Positions 8,675 through 17,518 of a stretch of 64,000 nucleotides of DNA are shown here, piece after piece. Source of the DNA: Methylibium sp. Root1272 (GTDB lineage Bacteria > Pseudomonadota > Gammaproteobacteria > Burkholderiales > Burkholderiaceae_C); assembly GCF_001425905.1 (NCBI RefSeq), contig NZ_LMDY01000013.1, positions 187,194 through 251,193 on the forward strand, in the 5' to 3' direction. Both the position numbers and the translations under genes were made by a program. The notes under the pieces are model-generated. The model saw nothing but the letters and a program-made list of their open reading frames with translations, was not told the DNA's origin and did not search any database. The first letter of the stretch is position 1, and each line of letters starts with the position of its first letter.

Positions 8675-9268
8675 ATGCCCAGCACCCTGACCACCGTCGT
8701 CCACAGCGAACTGCTGATCCGCAAGAGCCGCTTCATCGGCTGCGTCGAGCCGGTGGCCGACCGCGCCGCGGCGCTGGTGCGCGTGGCCGCGTTGCGGGCG
8801 CTGCACCCCGGCGCCGCGCACGTGTGCTGGGCGCTGCTGGCCGGTGGCGCCTCGGCCGCGGTCGACGACGGCGAACCCGGCGGCACCGCGGGCCGGCCGA
8901 TGCTGGAGGTGCTGCGCCACCAGGATCTCGACGGCGTGCTGGCCACCGTGGTGCGCTACTTCGGCGGCGTGAAGCTCGGCGCCGGTGGCCTGGTGCGCGC
9001 CTACACCGACGCGGTAGCCCAGGCCCTGCTCGGCGCCGACAAGCGGCCGCTGCAGCGGCTGCAGACCTTGCGCTGCGTGCTGCCCTATGCGCTCGAGGGC
9101 TGGCTGCGCCGCGAGCTCGACGCCGCCGGCGCCGGTGCGCTGCAGGTCAGCCACGGCATGCATGTGGAGCTGCAGTTCAGCCTGCCCGAGAGCGAGGCGG
9201 CGGCGCTGCGGCGGCGGCTCGACGACGGTGGGCAGGGCCGGCTGGTGTGGGTGGCGCCACAGGACTGA
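8675..9268 (+). CDS. YigZ/IMPACT family protein
   Basis: A 197-residue protein with an N-terminal UPF0029/Impact domain: KSRFIG near the start, then the family motifs DDGEPGGTAGRPML and VVRYFGGVKLGAGGLVRAY. A smaller C-terminal ferredoxin-like part (DUF1949) follows. The length agrees with E. coli YigZ. The biochemical role is not established; links to translation have been proposed for the eukaryotic relatives. It is divergent from the DedA-rhodanese gene, 91 bases away. Confidence 0.9.
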   Translation: MPSTLTTVVHSELLIRKSRFIGCVEPVADRAAALVRVAALRALHPGAAHVCWALLAGGASAAVDDGEPGGTAGRPMLEVLRHQDLDGVLATVVRYFGGVKLGAGGLVRAYTDAVAQALLGADKRPLQRLQTLRCVLPYALEGWLRRELDAAGAGALQVSHGMHVELQFSLPESEAAALRRRLDDGGQGRLVWVAPQD

Positions 9269-9355
9269 CCCGCCCTCCGGCCGGGGGACGCCGGGCATGG
9301 ACAATCGCCCCTCCCGGGCCGTGCCGCCCGATGCTTCAGCAGAAAGAGGATTGCC

Positions 9356-10306
9356 TTGTTCAAGAACCTGACCGTGTACCGCATCGGCCCCGAGTGGTCG
9401 GGCAGCGCGACGCAGATCGAGGAGCGCCTCGCCACGGCGCGTTTCGCCGAATGCGGCGCCACGCAGGCCCTGTCGGCCGGCTGGGTGCCGCCGCGCGGGC
9501 ATGCGCATGGCGCGCTGGTCGAGTCGGTCGCGGGCCAGTGGCTGGCGACGCTGATGGTCGAGCAGAAGCTGCTGCCGTCCTCCGTGGTGAAGCGCCGCAC
9601 CGACGAACTGGCGCAGCGCGCCGAGCACGACACCGGCCGCAAACCGGGCCGCAAGCACCTGAAGGAGCTGAAGGAGCAGGCCGCCCTGGAGCTGCTGCCG
9701 ATGGCCTTCACGAAACGCGCGACGTTCCGCGTCTGGCTGGACCCGCAGCGGCGGCTGCTGATCGTCGACGCCGGCAGCCCGGCGCGCGCCGGCGACGTCG
9801 TGACGCACCTGGTCAAGGTGCTCGACGGCCTGCCGGTCGCGCCGCTGCAGACCGCGCTGTCGGCCGCCACCGCGATGGCCGGCTGGCTGGCCGATGGCGA
9901 GCCGCCACCGGCCTTCTCGGTGGACCGCGAGTGCGAGTTGAAATCGGACGACGAGCAGAAGTCGGTGGTGCGCTACGCCCGCCACCGGCTCGACACCGAC
10001 GAGGTGCGCCAGCACATCGGTGACGGCAAGCGACCGACGCGGCTGGCATTGACCTGGCAGGGCCGCGTGTCCTTCGTGCTGACCGACGCGGGCCAGATCA
10101 AGAAGCTCGATTTCCTCGACGGCGTGTTCGACGCCCATCCCGGCCGCGCCGACGCCGACGCAGCCTTCGATGCCGATGTCGCCATCGCCACCGGTGAGCT
10201 GGTACAGCTCATTCCCGACCTGGTCGACGCGCTCGGTGGCGAGGCCGATCCCACCGCCGGCGCGTCAGAGCGGCCTGAGCCGCTGCCGGAACTGAAGGCG
10301 GCCTGA
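9356..10306 (+). CDS. rdgC: Recombination-associated protein RdgC
   Basis: A 316-residue protein with the family's N-terminal MFKNLTVYRI, the conserved GWVPPRG segment and the LALTWQGRVSFVLTD segment near residue 225. The start is a TTG, chosen because it gives the conserved N-terminus and follows an AAAGAGGA ribosome site. RdgC is a DNA-binding, ring-forming protein that limits RecA filament activity and is found in beta- and gammaproteobacteria. It stands alone and is convergent with the lyase-family gene. Confidence 0.96.
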   Translation: MFKNLTVYRIGPEWSGSATQIEERLATARFAECGATQALSAGWVPPRGHAHGALVESVAGQWLATLMVEQKLLPSSVVKRRTDELAQRAEHDTGRKPGRKHLKELKEQAALELLPMAFTKRATFRVWLDPQRRLLIVDAGSPARAGDVVTHLVKVLDGLPVAPLQTALSAATAMAGWLADGEPPPAFSVDRECELKSDDEQKSVVRYARHRLDTDEVRQHIGDGKRPTRLALTWQGRVSFVLTDAGQIKKLDFLDGVFDAHPGRADADAAFDADVAIATGELVQLIPDLVDALGGEADPTAGASERPEPLPELKAA

Positions 10307-10326
10307 GCACCGCCGCCGCGGGCGCC

Positions 10327-11181
10327 TCAGCCGCGGAACATCGCGTTGATTTCGCCGAACGGCACCGCGGCCTCGGCGTAGGTGAAGGTGCCGTCGGCAC
10401 GGATCTCGTGCGCCGCGCGCAGGAAGGCCCCGTAGGCGGCGCGCGCCAGCGACGAGCCGACGCTGATGCGCTTGACGCCCAGGCGCTGGAGCTCGTCGAA
10501 CGACAGCGCCGCGCCCGCCAGTCCCATCACCACGTTGACGGGCCGCGGCGCGACCGCCTTCACCACCGCGGCGATGTCCTGCGCCGTCTTGAGCCCCGGC
10601 GCGTACAGCACGTCGGCACCGGCTTCGGCGTAGGCCTCGAGCCGGCGGATCGTGTCAGCGAGGTCGATGCGGCCGTGCAGCAGGTTCTCCGCGCGCGCGG
10701 TCAGCACGAACGGGAACGGCAGCGTTCGCGCCGTGCTCACCGCGGCCCGGACACGGTCGACGGCCAATTCGAAGGGATAGATCGGCGCGGCGCGGCGGCC
10801 GCTGGCGTCCTCGATCGAGCCGCCCACCAGGCCGGCCCGCGCGGCCATGCGCACGGTCTCGGCGCAGGAGGCCGGATCGTCGCCGAAGCCGTTCTCCAGG
10901 TCGGCCGACACCGGCAGCTCGGTGGCCTCGACGATCGCGCGGGCGTTGGCGAAGGTCTCGTCGCGCGTGACCGCGCCCTCCATGTCCGGCCGGCCGATCG
11001 AGAACGCGTAGCCGGCGCTGGTGGTGGCCAGCGCCTCGAAGCCCATCGCGGCGAGCAGCTTCGCCGAACCGGCGTCCCAGGGGTTGGGGATCACGAACGC
11101 GCCGTCGCGCTCGTGCAGCGCGCGCAGGCGGCGTGCCCGCTCGGCCTGCGCCGCGGCCGCTTCGGATTCGCTCGGGGTCAT
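10327..11181 (-). CDS. Isocitrate lyase / PEP mutase family enzyme
   Basis: A 284-residue TIM-barrel protein. Family features are the N-terminal FVIPNPWDAGSAKLL, the metal-binding ADLENGFGDD and SIEDASG. The cysteine loop of true isocitrate lyases is absent, as in many oxaloacetate or 2-methylisocitrate-type relatives that cleave or hydrolyse C-C bonds of oxo-acids. An upstream GTG at 11190 is in frame, but AGGAGG lies eight bases before the ATG at 11181, which is therefore preferred. It follows the IlvD-type dehydratase gene by 48 bases and is probably in the same transcript, suggesting that it cleaves the dehydration product. Confidence 0.87.
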   Translation of the reverse strand: MTPSESEAAAAQAERARRLRALHERDGAFVIPNPWDAGSAKLLAAMGFEALATTSAGYAFSIGRPDMEGAVTRDETFANARAIVEATELPVSADLENGFGDDPASCAETVRMAARAGLVGGSIEDASGRRAAPIYPFELAVDRVRAAVSTARTLPFPFVLTARAENLLHGRIDLADTIRRLEAYAEAGADVLYAPGLKTAQDIAAVVKAVAPRPVNVVMGLAGAALSFDELQRLGVKRISVGSSLARAAYGAFLRAAHEIRADGTFTYAEAAVPFGEINAMFRG

Positions 11182-11229
11182 CGTCGTCACCTCCTGCGCC
11201 TTCGTGGATCTTGTGGGCGGGCCACCGCC

Positions 11230-12927
11230 TCAGCCCGACTTGCCGGCGAGTATCGGGCGCACGCCCAGCACCGCGCCCCTCGACAGCGGCTGCACCAGCG
11301 CGCCGTACATGTGCAGCCAACCATAGCGGCCGCTCGGCACCGGCGGCGTGAAACCCTCGAGCCGGCGGGCGATCTCGTCGGCCGGCACGACCAACTCGAT
11401 GCGGCGCGCCGTCAGGTCGATCTCGATCGCGTCGCCGTCGCGCACCGCCGCCAGCGGGCCGCCCTCGGCCGCCTCCGGCATCACCTGCCCGATCGTGATG
11501 CCGCTGTTCAGGCCCGACAACTCGCCGTCGGTCACCACCGCCACCTCGCTGCCCAGCCCGGCGCCGACCAGTGCGGCCATGAAGCTGGCCGCGAACACGG
11601 TCCCCGGTCCGCCCTTGGGGCCCAGCATGCGCAGCACGATCACCTGGCCCGGGCGCACCGCGCCGGTCTTCAGGCCCTCGATCGCCAGCGCCTCGTCCTC
11701 GAACACCTTCGCCTCGCCACGGAAGCGGCGGATCGCCGCCGGCACCGCGGCCAGCTTCACCAGCGCGCCATCGGGCGCAAGCGAGCCGCGGATGATCATC
11801 AGCCCCGGCTCGTGCGCGAACGGCTCCTCCAGCGGCCGGATGCAGGCCGCGTCGGGCGCCGGTGTCTCGTCGATCAGCGCGCCCATCCGCCGGCCCGTGG
11901 CGGTGAGCACGTCGCGGTCGAGTTGCGCGGACAGCTGCTTCAACACGCCGCGCACGCCGCCGGCGGCCTCGAAGGTCTCGATGCGGTCCGGGCCGTTGGG
12001 CCGGATGCGCGTGAGCATCGGCACCTCGTCGGCGGCGAGCTCGAATTCCGCGATCACGTCGACCGGGCACTCGGACTCGATCGCGATGGCGATGAGATGG
12101 CGCATCACGTTGACCGAGCAGCCGGTCGCCACCGCGAAGCGCACTGCGTTGCGGAAGGCACCGGGCGTGAGGATGGCGCGCGGCCGCAGGTCCTGCTGCA
12201 CCATCTCGACGATGCGCGCTCCGGCCTCGGCGGCCATTGCGTGCAGGCGTGGCCCGTCGGCGCGGATCGGCGCGTTGCCGGGCAGCGCCATGCCCAGCGC
12301 CTCGGCCAGGCAGTGCATCGAGTTGGCGGTGGCAAGGCCGGCGCACACGCCGGGACCGTCGATCGCGACGCGGCACATGCCCTGCAGCTCGTCGAGTCCC
12401 ATCTGGCCGGCCTTGACGGTACCGACCGCCTTGTAGACCTCCTCGATGTCGACGTGGTGCTCGCCGCACTGACGGCCGAGCTGGTAGCCGCACGCCAGCA
12501 CCAGGCTGGGCACGTCCAGGCGGCCGGCGGCCATCAAGTGGGCCGGCGTGGTCTTGTCGCAGCTCGACAGCAGCAGCATGCCGTCGAGTTCGGCACCCTC
12601 GACCTGCACCTCGATGTCGTTGACGATCAGGTCGCGCGTGGGCATCAGGTAGCGGCCCTGGCGCCCTGCGCTGGTGACGAAGTCGGAGGGCGCGGCGGTG
12701 CGGATCTCCAACGGCAGGCCGCCGGCGGCCCGGATCGCCTCGGCCACGCGCCGGGCGATGCCGTCGAGGTGCTGGAAGCACACCGACAGGCCGCTGGAGG
12801 TGTTGACGACGGCGATCTTGGGCTTGTCGAAGTCGGCTTCGGCGATGCCCATCGCGCTCCATTGGGCGTGACGCACCGCCCAGCGGGTGGAGCCGGGCTC
12901 GAAGTTGCTGCGGAAGGAACGGGCCAT
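11230..12927 (-). CDS. IlvD/Edd-family dehydratase
   Basis: A 565-residue iron-sulfur dehydratase. Three cluster-ligand cysteines are visible: Cys50 (NTSSGLSVC), Cys123 (SSCDKTTP) and Cys195 (GPGVCAGLATANSM). The C-terminal active-site region has TDGELSGLNSG in place of the usual TDGRFSG. Family members dehydrate dihydroxy-acids or sugar acids to 2-oxo acids. Its place between a TRAP uptake operon and a lyase-family gene favours a sugar-acid or related substrate over branched-chain amino acid synthesis. A minus-strand terminator-like hairpin lies just upstream, so this gene may have its own promoter. Confidence 0.9.
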   Translation of the reverse strand: MARSFRSNFEPGSTRWAVRHAQWSAMGIAEADFDKPKIAVVNTSSGLSVCFQHLDGIARRVAEAIRAAGGLPLEIRTAAPSDFVTSAGRQGRYLMPTRDLIVNDIEVQVEGAELDGMLLLSSCDKTTPAHLMAAGRLDVPSLVLACGYQLGRQCGEHHVDIEEVYKAVGTVKAGQMGLDELQGMCRVAIDGPGVCAGLATANSMHCLAEALGMALPGNAPIRADGPRLHAMAAEAGARIVEMVQQDLRPRAILTPGAFRNAVRFAVATGCSVNVMRHLIAIAIESECPVDVIAEFELAADEVPMLTRIRPNGPDRIETFEAAGGVRGVLKQLSAQLDRDVLTATGRRMGALIDETPAPDAACIRPLEEPFAHEPGLMIIRGSLAPDGALVKLAAVPAAIRRFRGEAKVFEDEALAIEGLKTGAVRPGQVIVLRMLGPKGGPGTVFAASFMAALVGAGLGSEVAVVTDGELSGLNSGITIGQVMPEAAEGGPLAAVRDGDAIEIDLTARRIELVVPADEIARRLEGFTPPVPSGRYGWLHMYGALVQPLSRGAVLGVRPILAGKSG

Positions 12928-12980
12928 GGTGTCAGGTGCTCGATTCGTCGGTTGCGCCGGGGCCAGGCCCCGGGCGGTCA

Positions 12981-13025
12981 AGAAAAAGACGGCGGCGGCC
13001 GGGCGGTCCTCATCCAGCCGCCGCC
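12981..13025 (-). terminator. Rho-independent terminator on the minus strand
   Basis: A perfect nine-base stem (12991-12999 with 13017-13025) is followed on the minus strand by GTCTTTTTCTTG. It sits ten bases after the stop of the FAD oxidoreductase gene and before the dehydratase gene, so it would end the TRAP-oxidoreductase transcript, fully or in part. Confidence 0.75.
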
Positions 13026-13035
13026 GGGTCGGCGC

Positions 13036-14364
13036 TCAGTCGTCCAGGCGCGCGCCCTGCCGGTTCAGCAGTTCGCGGATCACGCTGCCCGGAATGGCCC
13101 GCACCGGCGTGCGCTCGCGCAGCGCCACGGTGGCGGCCACGCCCAGCGCGTGGCCATAGGAGAAGCATTGCGCGGTGACGCGTGCCGAGGCCACGGCCTC
13201 GTGTTCGGCCGACAGGCAGCGCCCGCCGAACAGCAGGCCCTCGCCGCGCTCGGGCACGAAGCAGCCCCAGGGCACCTCGTACCAGTCGTTCAGCAGCCAC
13301 TGCACGCGCGGCTTGCTGCCGGCATGCAGCTCGATGGGCCAGGGCGAGCGCGCGACGCCGTCGGAGAACTTGCTGCCCCGCACCACGTCCTCGTTGCGCA
13401 GCGTCGCCAGGCCGCGTGCCTGGCGGGTCTGGCGCACGCCCACCTGCACCGCGGTGTCGTTGACCCAGCTCGCCTCGCAGCCGGCCAGCTGGTCCTTGAA
13501 GAAGCGGGCGTACTCGCGCACCTGGCGCCGGCCCTCGACCTCGGCCTCGGTGAAATCGTCGCCGTCGATGCAGTTGAGCTCGCGCCCGTCGGCGCCGCGC
13601 ACGCGCGTGCAGTTGCACAGCAGTTCGCCGGGACGCGTGGTCTCGAACAGCCAGATCTTCTGGCGCGGCAAGGCGTAACCGGCGTCGGCCGCGGCGGCGA
13701 TCAGCGCCGTGACCTCGGGCGGCATGATGGTGTCGCTGCCGTAGGCCGCCTTGAAACGCGCCACGTCGACGCCCTGCAGGCGGAAGATCATCGTCGGGTT
13801 CTGCACCACGCCGTCGGCACCGCAGTAGGTCTCGAGGCCGGCCATCGCCACCAGGTCGGCATCGCCGCTGGCGTCGATGGTGAGGCCGGCGCGCACGTCG
13901 AGCAGGCCGCCCTTGGTCCACACCGTCGCGCCGTCGATGCGGTCGCCGTCGCGGTGCACGCCGATCGCCAGCGCGTGGTACGCGAGCTTCACGCCGGCCG
14001 TGGCCAGCAGCGCATCGGCCGATTCGCGCCACGCCAGCGGCTCGTGCACCCGGGTCCAGGTCTTGCCGTATAGCACCGGCTCGGCCAGTCCGCCGCGTTG
14101 CTCCATCGCGGCGATGAAGTCGTCGACGAAGCCGTGCACGATCTGCTTCGGTCGCCGCGGCGCCTCCTCGGCTTCGTAAAGTCCGCAGACGGTGCCCGAC
14201 AGGCCCGCCACCGCGCCGCCGCCGCAGAAGCCGTAGCGCTCCACCAGCAAGGTCTTCAGCCCGGCGCGGGCCGCGACGGTTGCCGCGGCCACGCCGGTGG
14301 CGCCGCCGCCGACGACCAGCAGGTCCACGTCGACGCGCCGCGTCGGCCTTGCATCCATCGCCAT
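13036..14364 (-). CDS. FAD-dependent oxidoreductase (FAD_oxidored type)
   Basis: A 442-residue flavoprotein with an N-terminal dinucleotide-binding motif (LLVVGGGATGVAAAT), a CGGGAVAG segment, and an IDASGDADL motif near residue 165 typical of the FAD_oxidored family. A C-terminal FAD-closing motif (GRCLSAEHEA...A) is present. Start: the ATG at 14364 overlaps the TGA of the upstream TRAP permease gene (TGATG); a second ATG two codons later is also possible. Translational coupling to the transporter suggests that it oxidises the imported compound. Related proteins in TRAP operons are poorly characterised. Confidence 0.87.
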   Translation of the reverse strand: MAMDARPTRRVDVDLLVVGGGATGVAAATVAARAGLKTLLVERYGFCGGGAVAGLSGTVCGLYEAEEAPRRPKQIVHGFVDDFIAAMEQRGGLAEPVLYGKTWTRVHEPLAWRESADALLATAGVKLAYHALAIGVHRDGDRIDGATVWTKGGLLDVRAGLTIDASGDADLVAMAGLETYCGADGVVQNPTMIFRLQGVDVARFKAAYGSDTIMPPEVTALIAAAADAGYALPRQKIWLFETTRPGELLCNCTRVRGADGRELNCIDGDDFTEAEVEGRRQVREYARFFKDQLAGCEASWVNDTAVQVGVRQTRQARGLATLRNEDVVRGSKFSDGVARSPWPIELHAGSKPRVQWLLNDWYEVPWGCFVPERGEGLLFGGRCLSAEHEAVASARVTAQCFSYGHALGVAATVALRERTPVRAIPGSVIRELLNRQGARLDD

Positions 14365-15686
14365 CACCTCATCTGCATCGCGACGCTCGGCAGCCAGGTC
14401 ACGAGCTGCGGCCACATCAGCGTGCAGGCCAGCGTGACGATCTGCAACGCGATGAAGGGAATCATTCCCCAGTACATGTGCCGCATCGTGATCTCCGGCG
14501 GTGCCACGGCACGCAGGTAGAAGATGGCCGGCGCCATCGGCGGCGTCAGGTAGCTGGTCTGGATCATGATCAGGAACAGGATGCAGAACCACACCGGATC
14601 GAAGCCCGCCGCAGTGACCAGCGGCGTGAAGATCGGCAGGAAGATCAGCACGATCGAGATCCAGTCGAGGAAGAAGCCGGCGATGAACAGGATGAACAGC
14701 ATCATCCCCAGCAGCGCCCACGGCGACAGGTCCAGGTGCGTGATCATCGAGCTGGCGAGGTTGATGCCGCCGCCGCCGATGAAGACGCCGGTGAACAGCG
14801 TGCCGCCCAGCAGCACGAACATGATCATCGCGGTGACGCGCAGCGTCTTCAGCAGCGATTCGTAGAGCCCTGGCCAGGTGAAGCGGCCGTAGAGCACGGT
14901 CAGCCCGACCGAGCAGAGCGCGCCGATGGCGGCGGCCTCGGTCGGAGATGCCAGGCCCAGCAGGATGGAGCCGAGCACCGCGACGATCATGCCCAGCGGC
15001 GGCACCAGGTTGCGGGTGGTGATCGCGAGCTTCTGCATGAAGGTGGGATCGCCGGGCTCGGGCGGGATGCGCCGTCCCATCTCCGGCTTCACGATGCACA
15101 GCACGAAGATGTAGACGAGATACAGCCCGGCCATCAGGAAGCCCGGCAGCACCATGCCGTACATCAGGTCGCCGACCGACAGGTTGGCCAGCGGGCCCAT
15201 CACGACCACCACGACCGACGGCGGAATGATGGTGCCCAGCGAGCCGCCGGCGCAGATGGTGCCGCTGATCAGGCTCTTGTTGTAGCCGTAGCGCAGCATG
15301 ATCGGGATCGTGAGCAGGCCCACCACCGACTCGGTCGCGCCGATCACGCCACTCGACGCCGCGAACACGATGCACATCAGCACCGTGGCGATCGCCAGGC
15401 CGCCGGGCAGGCGGCGCGTCCAGATGTGGATGGCCTCGAACAGGCGGTCGGCGATGCCCGACTTCTCGAGCATCGCGCCCATGAAGACGAACAGCGGCAC
15501 CGCGGCGAACACGAAGTTCGACGACAGGTCGTCGATCTTCTCGACGAACTGGTGGATGACGTTGGGGCCGAAGATGGCCAGCCCGAAGGCGGCCGCGGTC
15601 AGCATCATCGCGAACGCGACCTGCACGCCGAGGAACATCAGCGTGAAGGCCAGCGGCAGCATGAAGAAGGGCAGGTAATCGCTCAT
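14364..15686 (-). CDS. TRAP transporter large permease (DctM type)
   Basis: A 440-residue protein with about twelve hydrophobic helices and typical DctM segments such as SSGVIGATESVVGLL and GGSLGTIIPPS. It forms the ion-coupled transport channel of a tripartite TRAP importer together with the DctQ subunit, whose gene overlaps its start by four bases (ATGA at 15683-15686). Confidence 0.95.
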   Translation of the reverse strand: MSDYLPFFMLPLAFTLMFLGVQVAFAMMLTAAAFGLAIFGPNVIHQFVEKIDDLSSNFVFAAVPLFVFMGAMLEKSGIADRLFEAIHIWTRRLPGGLAIATVLMCIVFAASSGVIGATESVVGLLTIPIMLRYGYNKSLISGTICAGGSLGTIIPPSVVVVVMGPLANLSVGDLMYGMVLPGFLMAGLYLVYIFVLCIVKPEMGRRIPPEPGDPTFMQKLAITTRNLVPPLGMIVAVLGSILLGLASPTEAAAIGALCSVGLTVLYGRFTWPGLYESLLKTLRVTAMIMFVLLGGTLFTGVFIGGGGINLASSMITHLDLSPWALLGMMLFILFIAGFFLDWISIVLIFLPIFTPLVTAAGFDPVWFCILFLIMIQTSYLTPPMAPAIFYLRAVAPPEITMRHMYWGMIPFIALQIVTLACTLMWPQLVTWLPSVAMQMR

Positions 15687-16195
15687 GACGGCTGAACCTC
15701 TTGATCGTTCTTCGGGGCCATCAGGGACTTCAGCAGTTCGCAGAACACCTGCAACGAGAACATCGTGAACGACAGGACGAAGACCGCACGGAACGGCCAC
15801 ACCGGCATGTTCAGCGCCGACTGCCCGGAGGTCTCGCCGCGCGTGTAGCCGGCCATGAAGTAGTTGAAGAGCGCCACGCTCAGCCACACCAGCAGCGGCA
15901 GCACGACGGCGTAGGCGGCCGCGTCGATGCGACGCCGGGTGGACGGCGCCATGTGGGCGCTGAGCACGTCGATGCGGATGTGCTCACCCTGGCGCAGCGT
16001 GTAGGCCAGGCCCAGCAGGAAGTGCGAGCCGGTCAGCAGATAGCCGACCTCGTAGGCCCAGATGGTGGGCGCGCCGAACGCGTAGCGCGCGACGACCTCC
16101 CAGGTGGTGGCGAGCACCAGCGGGACGAGCAGCATCGCGGCGGCGATGCCGACCGCCACGACCAGGCGCTCCAGCAAGACGATGAGGCGGTTCAA
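15683..16195 (-). CDS. TRAP transporter small permease (DctQ type)
   Basis: A 170-residue protein with four predicted membrane helices and the family segment WEVVARYAFGAPTIWAYEV. The start is a TTG at 16195 preceded by GGAG at a six-base spacing on the minus strand. It is the small membrane subunit of the TRAP importer and overlaps the large permease gene. A stem-loop lies between it and the binding-protein gene. Confidence 0.92.
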   Translation of the reverse strand: MNRLIVLLERLVVAVGIAAAMLLVPLVLATTWEVVARYAFGAPTIWAYEVGYLLTGSHFLLGLAYTLRQGEHIRIDVLSAHMAPSTRRRIDAAAYAVVLPLLVWLSVALFNYFMAGYTRGETSGQSALNMPVWPFRAVFVLSFTMFSLQVFCELLKSLMAPKNDQEVQPS

Positions 16196-16220
16196 TCGCG
16201 ACTCCAGTGGATAACGGGGC

Positions 16221-16243
16221 GGGCCCGCCTTGCAGGCGGGCCC
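16221..16243 (-). terminator. Stem-loop between TRAP binding-protein and permease genes
   Basis: A perfect nine-base inverted repeat with a five-base loop (GGGCCCGCC / GGCGGGCCC) lies after the binding-protein gene. No T-run follows, so it more likely stabilises the upstream message or partially terminates it, giving excess binding protein. Confidence 0.5.
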
Positions 16244-16265
16244 TTCCAGCCTGACGGCACCCGGA

Positions 16266-17336
16266 TCAGGCGCGCTTGACCTTGACCTTGCGCCAGTCGT
16301 CGGCGTCCTTCCAGGCCGCGTCGAACTCGACCTGGCTCTTGTGCACGCGCGCGAACCACTTGTGCTTGTTCTCCTTGGCCGTGGCCTCGGCCCACTCGAG
16401 GCCGATCTTGCGGGCCGTGTACTGGACCTCGTCGTCCAGGTGCACCAGCGTCACGCCCTGCTTCTTGTAGAACTCCATCGCCTTCGCGTCTTCGGCGCCG
16501 ATGCGCAGGTAGGTCTCCATCGTCACCATCTTGGCGACCACCTCGATCAGCTTCTTGTCGTTGGGGCTCAACTTGGCCCACACGTCCTTGTTGATCACCA
16601 GTTCGAACGGAGCGGTGGGCTGGTGCACGCCGGGATAGCTCAGGTACTTGGCGACCTTGTAGAAGCCCGGCGACACGTTCTCCCACGGGGTGCCCCACTC
16701 GGTAGCGTCGATCGCGCCGCGCTCGAGCATCGGGAACACGTCGCCCGCGGCGGTGGTGACCGGTGCGGCGCCGAGATCCTTGGACATCTCCAGCCAGGCG
16801 CCGGCGGTGCGCAGCTTCAGGCCCTTCAGGTCGGCCAGGCTCTTGACCGGCTTGCGCGAGTGCAGAAAGACCTCTGCGGTGCGGATGAACAGCGGCATCG
16901 AGATCACGCCGTCGGTGTCCTCGCGGAACTGACGTTGCAGGTCGGCGCCACCGGACTCGTAGAGCCAGTGCAGCATGCGCTCGGTGTCGAAGGTGCCGGC
17001 ATAGCCGCCGAACAGCACCGTCGTCGGGTCCTTGCCCCAGTCGTAGCCCATCCAGGTGTGGCCGCACTCGGCCAGGCCGTTCTTCACCGTCTCGGGCACC
17101 TTGAGCGCATTGCCGAGGCCCCCACCCGGGAAGGTCTGGATCTTGAAGCGCCCGCCCGAGAAGAACTCCATGCGCTCGGCGAAGGCCTTGGCCCCGATGT
17201 CCATGATCGGGCCACCGGCCCAGCCGGTGGCCATCTTCCAGTTGTAGCTCGGGCCGGCGGTCTGAGCGAGCGCGCCGGCCGCGGCGAACAGGCCGGCGCT
17301 GCCCAGGGTGGCGTTGACGAAATTGCGACGCTTCAT
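16266..17336 (-). CDS. TRAP transporter substrate-binding protein (DctP type)
   Basis: A 356-residue periplasmic binding protein with an N-terminal export signal (MKRRNFVNATLGSAGLFAAAGALAQ). DctP features include the KLRTAGAWLEMSKDLGAAPV region, which holds the ligand-carboxylate arginine, and the segment ERGAIDATEWGTPWEN. The ATG at 17336 follows a GGAGA ribosome site. It is the first gene of the TRAP-oxidoreductase operon. The arginine implies a carboxylate ligand; the exact compound is unknown. Confidence 0.94.
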   Translation of the reverse strand: MKRRNFVNATLGSAGLFAAAGALAQTAGPSYNWKMATGWAGGPIMDIGAKAFAERMEFFSGGRFKIQTFPGGGLGNALKVPETVKNGLAECGHTWMGYDWGKDPTTVLFGGYAGTFDTERMLHWLYESGGADLQRQFREDTDGVISMPLFIRTAEVFLHSRKPVKSLADLKGLKLRTAGAWLEMSKDLGAAPVTTAAGDVFPMLERGAIDATEWGTPWENVSPGFYKVAKYLSYPGVHQPTAPFELVINKDVWAKLSPNDKKLIEVVAKMVTMETYLRIGAEDAKAMEFYKKQGVTLVHLDDEVQYTARKIGLEWAEATAKENKHKWFARVHKSQVEFDAAWKDADDWRKVKVKRA

Positions 17337-17478
17337 GGCTTGTCTCCGTGGGGTTGGATCGCTGGCTCTGGCGGCCTGGATCGGGTGCGGTGGTGAGAGA
17401 AGAACGGCGCCTTTCGACGCCATCGGCAAGGCGGTGCAGCCTGGTGCCGCGGGCTTCGCACCGGTTTTTGAATACGAC

Positions 17479-17505
17479 TGATGTATTAGTTAAATCCTAG
17501 TAATC
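17479..17505. promoter_or_regulatory. Candidate GntR operator upstream of the TRAP operon
   Basis: An AT-rich segment that stands out in this GC-rich region contains TGATGTATTAGT, nearly identical to TGATATATTAGT at 18278. The imperfect symmetry (ATTA...TAAT) suits a dimeric repressor. It lies about 145 bases upstream of the DctP-type gene. Assignment to the nearby GntR regulator is inferred. Confidence 0.45.
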
Positions 17506-17518
17506 TCTTTGATGCATG

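Noticed and set aside
10408-14073. Plus-strand open frame of more than 1200 codons across four genes
   Set aside because: It lies antisense to well-supported genes with family motifs, and its product is histidine/arginine/glutamine-rich without any domain, as expected for a GC-driven shadow frame.
13036-15375. Long minus-strand frame that would fuse the FAD oxidoreductase to upstream sequence
   Set aside because: The N-terminal part is antiphase to the TRAP permease gene; the ATG at 14364 starts right before the FAD motif.
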